Shown here: positions 33,617-39,317 of the stretch, in pieces
Layout: each line of letters begins with the position of its first letter
Position numbering within the stretch: position 1 is the first letter of the stretch
Source: Desulfobacula sp.
Lineage (GTDB): Bacteria > Desulfobacterota > Desulfobacteria > Desulfobacterales > Desulfobacteraceae
Assembly: GCA_028280105.1 (NCBI GenBank)
Contig: JANQML010000359.1
Span: 1 to 39,317, forward strand
Length of the DNA stretch: 39,317 nucleotides
Direction of reading: 5' to 3'
The notes under the pieces: generated by a model
What the model was told of the DNA's origin: nothing
Database searches by the model: none
What the model saw: the letters and a program-made list of their open reading frames with translations, nothing else
Translations under genes and position numbers: made by a program

Positions 33617-33649
33617 GTTGTTGTTCTCCATTTTGTGTATCGACTATGT

Positions 33650-34148
33650 CAGTATGATTCTGAGTCACATTGAGTTTATTAAGCGGTACAGATCGGATTC
33701 GGGGATTAGTTTGGTTTGGGGATGCAAGGTGGACGATTCATCCACCCTTTTGCTGGAACCGCTCCACTTCTTCCCTGTCGGAACACATGACTAAGCGGCC
33801 CAGGTCAGATTCGGGGGTTAGCTTGATTTAGGGATGAAGGTCTATAATTTGTAGACCTTTAGTGGATTTTAGGGGAGAACGAATCGTTCCCCTTGTGCTT
33901 TCTCTTCATAATTCCAAGCATTTACAATGGCCTCTTACCGCCTTGGTGGGATTCGGTAGCCCAAAGTGGCCGCAACCTAAACCGGGCGTTTCGCCTTGTT
34001 TTAATATTTTCAAGTGCTTACAGTGTGTTCGTACTGCTTTTCCAGGACTTAGCCCTAAGTGTTTTCTGGACACACAGCTTTTCCCATCACTGTCCAGGGA
34101 GGTCGTTACGGGTTCGTTGTTATCGTTCAGTGTTACGAGGGTATTCAT
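33650..34148 (-). pseudogene. Chimeric antirepressor relic: Rha leader plus degraded BRO-N pieces
   Basis: From ATG 34148 (AAGGAAACAACAAA ahead) the frame begins with the Rha-type leader MNTLVTLNDNNEPVTTSL, then switches to BRO-N-like pieces, LSPGKAVRTHCKHLKIL and LPNPTKAVRGHCKCLEL, a duplicated motif. After a stop and frame changes, LTPESDLGRLVMCSDREEVE appears, followed near 33680 by a second copy, LIPESDLYRLIN, nearly identical at DNA level to the intact BRO-N gene (31559-31592). The result cannot encode a working BRO protein, but the 5' part could still give an 80-residue peptide. Confidence 0.65.
34099..34148 (-). repeat. 50-bp leader repeat, copy 2
   Basis: Identical to 33567-33616. 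Unlike copy 1, its ribosome-binding leader (ggaaacaacaaaatg) is the one found at the KilA-N gene, so leader and coding modules are combined differently. Confidence 0.9.
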
Positions 34149-34299
34149 TTTGTTGTTTCCTTTGTATGTTATTAAAGCGAATCTCTGACGAGAGATACTG
34201 CTGATTAAGTTTGGCGATTATGTATTAATCAGACATGTTTGATTTGTGAATAGACATCGCTCAAAGCATCCTCTGGTCACTCAGAAGACATAAAAGACT

Positions 34300-34420
34300 G
34301 TCAGCGTGTCAAATAGGGTATACTCGTATTAGACATCCACATTCTGTCTAAATAGGGTCATAAAAAGACTTATTGACACATATTCTAAATTAGTCTAAGA
34401 CTCTAAGTGACATATTCTGA
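34300..34420 (+). promoter_or_regulatory. Candidate promoter and res-like site of the serine recombinase
   Basis: TTGACA (34373-34378) and TAAGAC (34396-34401) are 17 bp apart. Around them are AAATAGGGT direct repeats (34310 and 34349 region), AGAC/GTCT inverted pairs (34331-34349) and a near palindrome TTAGTCTAAGACTCTAA. Resolvases bind such pairs next to their own gene, so this may be both operator and recombination site. The assignment is tentative. Confidence 0.4.
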
Positions 34421-34446
34421 TTTAACCAAAACAAAGGAGACCTCAC

Positions 34447-35007
34447 ATGAAGATTTATGGTTATTGTAGAGTCAGCACACTTGACCAGAATCCGACCTTA
34501 CAGCAAGACGCACTCACAAAAAAATACCCTGATATAAAGATTGTCACTGAAAAGAAATCAGGGAGCACCAAAGAAAATAGGGATCAACTAAATACCCTTC
34601 TTAACCTGATTGATAAAGGCGAAAAAGTGGTGGTCTGGAAGCTGGATCGATTAGCCAGGAACATGAAAGACCTCTTGGATATTGTAGAGCACATTGCTTC
34701 AAAGGGAGCCTGTCTGGAAATCCTTGACCAAAACATTGATACGAGCACGGCATCAGGCAAAGCATTTCTTCAGATGTTAGGAGTCTTTGCAGAGTTTGAA
34801 ACAAATCTTAGAAGGGAACGCCAGATGGCCGGTATAGCCAAGGCAAAAGCCGCTGGTAAATATAAAGGACGCAAAGCGTGTCTTACCCAAGACCAGGAGA
34901 AAATCATCAAGGATAAGAAAGACGCCGGGATGAATCCGACACAGCTATCTAAAGAATTTGGTGTCTCCAGGGCAACAATTTACAACGTTTTAAAAAGGAC
35001 AGCCTGA
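34447..35007 (+). CDS. Serine recombinase (resolvase/invertase family)
   Basis: A 186-residue resolvase-type recombinase. The catalytic Ser is S10 in YCRVSTLDQN, with the conserved Arg in KLDRLARN and the ...LQMLGVFAEFETNLRRERQ helix. A C-terminal helix-turn-helix (GMNPTQLSKEFGVSRATIYN) binds the site. ATG 34447 follows CAAAGGAGACCTCAC. In plasmids and transposons such enzymes resolve dimers or invert segments; here it could resolve multimers of the excised element. Confidence 0.92.
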   Translation: MKIYGYCRVSTLDQNPTLQQDALTKKYPDIKIVTEKKSGSTKENRDQLNTLLNLIDKGEKVVVWKLDRLARNMKDLLDIVEHIASKGACLEILDQNIDTSTASGKAFLQMLGVFAEFETNLRRERQMAGIAKAKAAGKYKGRKACLTQDQEKIIKDKKDAGMNPTQLSKEFGVSRATIYNVLKRTA

Positions 35008-35194
35008 TTTATAGGTGTTCTCCTTGAATACTTGTGGTCAATCTCCTGGTCAGTTTGAAAGTATTAAATGTCAGGAGCGTTCTGGATGCGGTACTGATGG
35101 ACCAGCCAAGGTTAAGACTGGATCTCTCTTTGTCTTGAGGTGGCGGGGAGGTCAGAAAGGCGACCGGGGGGAAATCGGGTGTTGTATACGATAT

Positions 35195-35422
35195 ATGAGG
35201 CCTCAGATTTTTGTGTCAGAAATAAAGCCGGATTCGATATCTTCCAACCGTTATGAACAACACTATGATATGTATATTCCTTATTTTCCGTTATCGCTTT
35301 ACATTAGTATTATAATCTTGATATGTCTTTTTTCTTATAAAATGAATCGGGCTCGAATAAGCGTAATATTCGGTAGGACAAAAATTATGAATGATACACA
35401 TGTCCGCGAATCAACTTGTTAG
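35195..35422 (+). CDS. Possible small membrane protein (75 aa)
   Basis: A hydrophobic helix (YFPLSLYISIIILICLF) lies in the middle of a frame starting ATG 35195; the frame is open from 35015. There is no clear ribosome binding site, so this is uncertain. Flanking part is basic (MNRARISVIFGRTK). No family recognised. Confidence 0.25.
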   Translation: MRPQIFVSEIKPDSISSNRYEQHYDMYIPYFPLSLYISIIILICLFSYKMNRARISVIFGRTKIMNDTHVRESTC

Positions 35423-35448
35423 TTTTCTAAAAATGAGGAGAAATCAAG

Positions 35449-35781
35449 ATGAAGCAACTGAAATTTGCATTACTTGTCAGCATCTCACTAACTTTACTTT
35501 CCGGTTGTATGAATATGCCAACACCACCATCACAAATTACAAGTTCATACACATCAGGACTTAGATACTTAGATTTCGACTGTCAGACCCTTTCTGTCGA
35601 GATGGATTCTTTAGCTCGCCGTCAAAATCAATTAGTAGTTGCGCAGGAGCAACGCATTAAAACAAGTAAAACGCAAGCATTCTGGTACGGTTTCGGCCAA
35701 GGTGATGGAATAGAAGCGGTACGAACTGCAATGGAAAAAAAGAGTTGTGATGGGTTTTCGAAGAGTGCAATTCCAAAATAA
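35449..35781 (+). CDS. Small lipoprotein
   Basis: A signal peptide of 19 residues ends in the lipobox LLSGC, with lipidated C20 and no +2 Asp, so it should be exported and reach the outer membrane. The mature part has a helical segment with DFDCQTLSVEMDSLARRQNQ, then AFWYGFGQGDGIEAVRTAME, a pattern seen in short uncharacterised proteobacterial lipoproteins. ATG 35449 follows GAGGAGAAATCAAG. It is the last gene of the element. Function unknown; possible roles are surface exclusion or host modification. Confidence 0.75.
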   Translation: MKQLKFALLVSISLTLLSGCMNMPTPPSQITSSYTSGLRYLDFDCQTLSVEMDSLARRQNQLVVAQEQRIKTSKTQAFWYGFGQGDGIEAVRTAMEKKSCDGFSKSAIPK

Positions 35782-35789
35782 AGCTAAAA

Positions 35790-35807
35790 ATTTCCGCGTA
35801 CGGAAAT
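35790..35807. terminator. Palindromic hairpin after the lipoprotein gene
   Basis: ATTTCCG-cgta-CGGAAAT forms a perfect 7-bp stem. On the minus strand it is followed by TTTTTAG, and on the plus strand it lies 8 bp after the lipoprotein stop, so it may work as a terminator in either direction. Confidence 0.5.
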
Positions 35808-35994
35808 CATAGGTGTCCCTTAGCACATGTGCGATGCCGGGCACACACGGCCAAAAGCCCAGGAAACGAAATGAATTCAATTCGACTCACCCTGTTTTAC
35901 CCCTTGACCCGGTGTCCGTTACTCTGGTACGTATTACGAAATCGACAAGAGCAATTCTTGTTGTAGCGCGGTGTTCGCAGGGTTTCAGGGCATT

Positions 35995-36057
35995 TCCCTG
36001 CGTCGCTACCAGATATGACAATGCCCCTCTGTTTAAGAGGGGTTTTGTGTTTTTGGG
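35995..36057 (+). repeat. attR: right copy of the 63-bp direct repeat
   Basis: Identical to 23992-24054, including the tRNA 3' end and the terminator. The bases before it (gcatt) are not tRNA sequence, so only the 3' fragment is duplicated. It marks the right edge of the element; chromosomal sequence resumes after 36057. Confidence 0.95.
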
Positions 36058-36143
36058 GATATAGAAAACCGTATTAAGTCGTTTTGGGTACACAAAGGTG
36101 ACAGAATGACATATCTGAATCTTTCGAATTACTGGTCAATGAA

Positions 36144-36725
36144 ATGAAAACCGTCGTTTTCGGGAATAGCGGAAGTGGAAAAACTTGGTTGGCCAAAAGG
36201 CTCTCAGCCGATTTTTCAATTCCCATAATTCATTTTGACGAAATTTTCTGGGAACCCGGTGGCTTTGATAAACCGCGTGAGGACAAAGACGTCCTGAACA
36301 TGATACTGAAAAGTAAACAATCGGAATCTTGGATTGCCGAGGGGGTGTTCGGGCATGTGGCAGCGCACTATTTATCTGATGCTCAATCTGTAATTTGGCT
36401 GGATCTACCATGGGATATATGCTCCAAAAGACTTATGAATAGAGGCTCGGAAAGCAAAACGCATATGGGCAGAGAAGAATCCCAAAAAGGATTAAAAAAA
36501 TTAATGACCTGGGCGTCTCAGTATTACGAAAGAAAGAGCAAAAGTTCATATTATGGCCATTCCCAGATCTATGAAAACTTTATGAAAACAAAGATCCGGC
36601 TTGGAAGCGAAGATGAAGTCCTGCAATTTATACAGGACTCAAAAAAAAACGCCGTCATTCGGGCTTTAAAAAACGCAATCCCCGGAGTGAAAACCGGAAT
36701 GAAAACCTGTGATTCAAAAAAATAA
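36144..36725 (+). CDS. P-loop kinase-like protein (FlaR/adenylate kinase-like)
   Basis: A 193-residue protein with Walker A GNSGSGKTWLA (residues 7-17) and the FlaR-like IIHFDEIFWEPGGFDKPRED, WIAEGVF and VIWLDLPWDICSKRL segments, typical of small nucleotide kinase-like proteins annotated as DNA topology modulation protein FlaR. The biochemical substrate is unknown. It is the first gene on the chromosomal side of attR. The ATG at 36144 has no strong ribosome binding site. Confidence 0.75.
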   Translation: MKTVVFGNSGSGKTWLAKRLSADFSIPIIHFDEIFWEPGGFDKPREDKDVLNMILKSKQSESWIAEGVFGHVAAHYLSDAQSVIWLDLPWDICSKRLMNRGSESKTHMGREESQKGLKKLMTWASQYYERKSKSSYYGHSQIYENFMKTKIRLGSEDEVLQFIQDSKKNAVIRALKNAIPGVKTGMKTCDSKK

Positions 36726-36837
36726 CAATAGCTGAAGCGGGCAGTCCGGGTCTGCCCGCCGTTACCTCAAGCTTTCTTTCTTCGATCGGCTGCACCACGA
36801 TTCACTTCAGCGCTATAAATATCACGGTAAGGACGTG

Positions 36838-37317
36838 TTAAAAATTAAACACAGCAGTCCAGTCAAATTCCGCCGAATCTTCATACCATTGAGGCCAATC
36901 CGCACACCAGGCAGGCGATTGAACATCTTTGACCCTATCCAAGCAGGGGTGATACGGTTTAATATCAATCACCGGGCTGCCGGGTTCCGCATCAATCCAG
37001 GGAATTTCGACCCGTCCTTTGCCGTAATCAATACAGATGACAGCTGCCGCTGTAATTAACACCGGGTTGGGCCGCACCTCAGACCGGGTGGCAAATGTTC
37101 CGACAGTGTCAGGGCTGTTTTTATAGGGTTTATTTATGACCAGGGTTTCCCGGTGCTTTGGTGAATCCGTCTTATTTCCCCACCAGAGGACGTGGATGTG
37201 GCTGAACGTCTCCAGTTCTTTCAGCGCCTTTTGATACGTCTTTTCAACGGACAGATAAAAACGGCCGCCTTCAACTTCGATACTTCCGATTGGATGGAGT
37301 CTGATTTCCGATGACAT
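36838..37317 (-). CDS. TrmO-like tRNA methyltransferase (TsaA/UPF0066 family)
   Basis: A 159-residue beta-barrel SAM methyltransferase. Family marks are the first segment LHPIGSIEVE, FSHIHVLWW, the signature GTFATRSEVRPNPVLITA and DIKPYHPCLD. The E. coli homologue N6-methylates t6A37 of tRNA-Thr; here the C-terminal domain is missing, as in the shorter members. ATG 37317 follows GAAAGGAGAATTTA. It converges on the FlaR-like gene. Confidence 0.85.
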   Translation of the reverse strand: MSSEIRLHPIGSIEVEGGRFYLSVEKTYQKALKELETFSHIHVLWWGNKTDSPKHRETLVINKPYKNSPDTVGTFATRSEVRPNPVLITAAAVICIDYGKGRVEIPWIDAEPGSPVIDIKPYHPCLDRVKDVQSPAWCADWPQWYEDSAEFDWTAVFNF

Positions 37318-37759
37318 TAAATTCTCCTTTCATGGCTCATTTGGTAAAATAAATCCATCATAAACAGCCAATGCCACGGACGCTTTTCAATCGTTGCTTT
37401 TCAATTGACCAAACTTGCTATTTTATTGTTCTGTTATGATAGAGAAAAAACCTTTTTGATACCATGACGGATTGACGGCCATCCAGGGGCATTATTCTAA
37501 GCAATGGCAGCCCAAGCCGGAATCCGAAGATACCCAGTGAAAAAAATGGAAACAGATCGATCCCGGTTCAAAGATCATTGAACAATGAACGCTATTAAAA
37601 CTGAAGGGCCTGTTTATCCGAAGCAACGGTTACAAACAACGCCTGCTTTTTTGATAAAACAACGAAATTATGATAGGGTGTCGGTCAAATTATTTCTTTT
37701 AAAGTAACAAATCGTTGCTTTAACAAACAAGCACATCACTGTGCCGATAAGGAGTGAAT
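37318..37759. other. Intergenic leader of the queuosine operon
   Basis: No gene is supported. The part near 37680-37755 is AT-rich and contains a short hairpin, GCACA-tcac-TGTGC (37731-37744), just before the ribosome binding site. I looked for a preQ1 riboswitch core and did not find one with confidence. Confidence 0.4.
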
Positions 37760-38140
37760 ATGCCCGGGGTATATGACATATATGTAAAAGACCATTTTGC
37801 GGCCGCCCATACCCTGAAGGGATATGACGGATGCTGTTCCAACCTTCATGGTCACAACTGGGAAGTGGAGGCCTATATCCGGTGCACCCGCCTCAACAAG
37901 CTGGGTTTTGGGGTGGATTTCATGGATGTCAAAAACGTGGTGGCCGATATTTTAAAAAAACTGGACCACACCAACCTCAATGAGGTGGCGGAGTTCGGCA
38001 GCATTAACCCCACAGCGGAAAACCTGGCTAAATTTTTATATACCGAGATGTCACGACGGCTGAACACCGATCATATCAAAGTCCGCAAGGTTACGGTCAT
38101 GGAGAGCCCGGGGTGCGGCTCTTCTTACCAGGAGATATAG
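37760..38140 (+). CDS. queD: 6-carboxytetrahydropterin synthase QueD
   Basis: The second step of queuosine synthesis: it converts dihydroneopterin triphosphate to 6-carboxytetrahydropterin. Zinc is bound by His in AAHTLKG and CSNLHGHNWEVE, the catalytic Cys is in GCCSNLHGHN, and LDHTNLNEV follows with the second catalytic pair. The protein has 126 residues. ATG 37760 follows AAGGAGTGAAT; a GTG at 37754 is less likely. It heads a tightly spaced queD-queE-queC run. Confidence 0.95.
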   Translation: MPGVYDIYVKDHFAAAHTLKGYDGCCSNLHGHNWEVEAYIRCTRLNKLGFGVDFMDVKNVVADILKKLDHTNLNEVAEFGSINPTAENLAKFLYTEMSRRLNTDHIKVRKVTVMESPGCGSSYQEI

Positions 38141-38785
38141 ATGGACCTGGATGTGTGCGAAATATTCCACAGCCTGCAGGGAGAATCCACCTATGCCGGT
38201 CTGCCCTGCACCTTTGTCCGGCTCTCCGGATGCAATTTAAGCTGCTCCTGGTGCGACACCGCCTATGCCAACGAAACCCGAATCACCATGAGTATCCCAG
38301 CCATTGAAGAAAAGATAAACAGCATCGACTGTTCCCTGGTTGAAATCACCGGTGGCGAACCCTTACTCCAGGCCAATACCCATTCTTTGATCGAACACTT
38401 GATTGACGATGGTCGCCAGGTGCTGATTGAAACAAACGGCACCCAAAGCATCCGGGATCTGCCGGCCGCATCTGTAAAGATCATGGATGTCAAATGTCCG
38501 TCCAGCAATGAGTCCGGAACCACTTTATGGGAAAATCTCGATTTTATAGACCATAAGGATGAGATCAAATTCGTGGTGGGTTCAAAAGAGGACTACGAGT
38601 ATGCCAGAAGCGTCATTCAGGACAGGCTGGCCCATATCCGGGCAGGCAAAATACACATTTCCCCGGTTCACGGGCAGATCCCCATGGAAACGATTGCCCG
38701 GTGGATGCTTAAAGACCGGTTGGCAGCCCGGCTCTCGTTTCAATACCATAAAATGATCTGGGGGCCGGACAAAAAAGGAGTTTAA
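38141..38785 (+). CDS. queE: 7-carboxy-7-deazaguanine synthase QueE (radical SAM)
   Basis: Converts 6-carboxytetrahydropterin to 7-carboxy-7-deazaguanine. The SAM cluster motif is C31-x3-C35-x2-C38 in [14 protein letters not shown], with the substrate-binding opening [14 protein letters not shown] before it and [10 protein letters not shown] and LIETNGTQS after it. It starts immediately after the queD stop (no gap), so translation is coupled. The 214 residues match the family. It ends 5 bp before queC. Confidence 0.95.
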   Translation: MDLDVCEIFHSLQGESTYAGLPCTFVRLSGCNLSCSWCDTAYANETRITMSIPAIEEKINSIDCSLVEITGGEPLLQANTHSLIEHLIDDGRQVLIETNGTQSIRDLPAASVKIMDVKCPSSNESGTTLWENLDFIDHKDEIKFVVGSKEDYEYARSVIQDRLAHIRAGKIHISPVHGQIPMETIARWMLKDRLAARLSFQYHKMIWGPDKKGV

Positions 38786-38790
38786 TAATC

Positions 38791-39317
38791 ATGCCGGACA
38801 AAGCCATTGTTCTTTCCAGCGGCGGAATCGATTCCACCACGGCCATGGCCATTGCCAGATCCCGGGGCAAAGCCGTCTATAGTTTGAGTTTCAGATATGG
38901 CCAGCGCCACTCTGCGGAACTGGATGCATCAAAAAAAGTGGCCAGAGCACTGGGTGCCGTCACCCATAAAATCATTGATATCGATTTAAGGCAATTCGGT
39001 GGTTCCGCACTGACAGATGCCATTGATGTCCCCAAACATGATTCCGTTCACCAGATTGACGACACAGACATCCCGGTGACCTACGTACCGGCAAGAAATA
39101 CCATCTTCCTCTCCTATGCCATGGCCTGGGCCGAAGTGATCGGGGCCTCTTCCATTTTTATCGGGGTGACCGCCGTGGATTACTCGGGTTATCCGGACTG
39201 CCGGCCGGCCTTTATCGAGTCCTTTGAACGGATGGCCAACCTGGCCACCCGGACCGGTGTCACCGGTGAAACGGTTTTAAAAATTGAAACCCCGCTCATT
39301 GATCTGTCCAAAGCACA
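38791..39317 (+). CDS. queC: 7-cyano-7-deazaguanine synthase QueC (3' truncated by window)
   Basis: Makes preQ0 by ATP-dependent conversion of the carboxyl group to a nitrile. The N-terminal PP-loop is [11 protein letters not shown], followed by [32 protein letters not shown] and the [18 protein letters not shown] signature. ATG 38791 has AAGGAG upstream. The window ends after about 175 codons, so the C-terminal zinc-binding Cys cluster is out of view. It completes the queD-queE-queC operon. Confidence 0.95.
   Translation, partial: MPDKAIVLSSGGIDSTTAMAIARSRGKAVYSLSFRYGQRHSAELDASKKVARALGAVTHKIIDIDLRQFGGSALTDAIDVPKHDSVHQIDDTDIPVTYVPARNTIFLSYAMAWAEVIGASSIFIGVTAVDYSGYPDCRPAFIESFERMANLATRTGVTGETVLKIETPLIDLSKA

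Larger units (their letters stand above)
23992..36057. mobile_element. ~12-kb integrative element in tRNA-Met
   Basis: The unit between the two 63-bp repeats spans 12,003 bp from repeat to repeat. It carries an integrase at the tRNA end, an iteron region, RHH regulators, a P-loop replication-like protein, phage-type antirepressors, a serine recombinase and cargo (a TIR-like protein, a lipoprotein). No capsid, terminase, tail, lysis or conjugation gene is seen. It is therefore a plasmid-like integrative element or a phage satellite of unknown type, possibly a decayed prophage. Confidence 0.9.

Noticed and set aside
31950-34150. Diversity-generating retroelement behind the variable antirepressor array
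   Set aside because: No reverse transcriptase gene or template/variable repeat with adenine-biased changes is present; the similarities are explained by recombination between paralogues.
37318-37759. preQ1 riboswitch ahead of queD
   Set aside because: The leader has a small hairpin but I could not find the preQ1 core with its A-rich tail pairing; a covariance-model search would decide.

Overview
The window looks like chromosomal DNA of an anaerobic Desulfobacterota (deltaproteobacterial) species, probably a sulfate reducer of the Desulfobacterales type. I infer this from the style of the core genes (an acetyl-CoA-pathway-like methyltetrahydrofolate methyltransferase, a zinc-ribbon/DUF3426 protein, several radical-SAM enzymes, an Old Yellow Enzyme fused to a stress domain) and from moderately GC-rich core genes contrasting with AT-rich islands. 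No marker here fixes the species.

Region by region. 1-6490 is housekeeping: the end of a saccharopine-dehydrogenase-family gene, a YhcC-type radical SAM protein, an RluA-family pseudouridine synthase, an M42 aminopeptidase, a methyltransferase, an AcsE/pterin-binding-like methyltransferase and YqeY. 6500-12870 is an AT-rich accessory patch. It holds an IS200-type tnpA element whose ribosome binding site is buried in a perfect inverted repeat, then a minus-strand operon (HemN-like radical SAM protein, B12-type radical SAM protein, M24 peptidase), then broken transposases. The HemN-like gene is interrupted by one in-frame TAG at codon 45, with clear coding sequence on both sides. 12861-18400 holds an Old Yellow Enzyme/universal-stress-protein fusion, a cation/proton antiporter with CBS domains and a NicO-type Ni/Co exporter. 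A ~113 bp element containing a 44-nt palindrome lies upstream of both transporters, and an IS91-type fragment follows. 18522-23880 is core again: mnmG, a class-II DnaJ, hpt and a very acidic zinc-ribbon membrane protein.

23932-36057 is the most interesting part: a ~12 kb integrative element in an elongator tRNA-Met gene, bounded by a 63-bp direct repeat (attL 23992-24054, attR 35995-36057). It carries a tyrosine integrase next to the tRNA, the relic of a second integrase, a ConA-like/TIR-like (deoxyribosyltransferase-like) protein that could be an anti-phage effector, a ribbon-helix-helix gene preceded by 22-bp-spaced iterons and an AT-rich tract (candidate origin or centromere), a P-loop helicase-like protein, several small genes, a second ribbon-helix-helix gene, a shuffled array of phage-type antirepressors (BRO-N, KilA-N, Rha and their fragments), a serine recombinase and a lipoprotein. 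There are no capsid, tail, lysis or conjugation genes, so it is best described as a plasmid-like or satellite-like integrative element of unassigned type.

36058-39317 returns to the chromosome: a FlaR/adenylate-kinase-like protein, a TrmO-like tRNA methyltransferase and the queuosine precursor operon queD-queE-queC, the last cut by the window end.

Functions are assigned from motifs read by eye. No database search was possible, so family names are recognitions and biological roles in the accessory regions are inferences.
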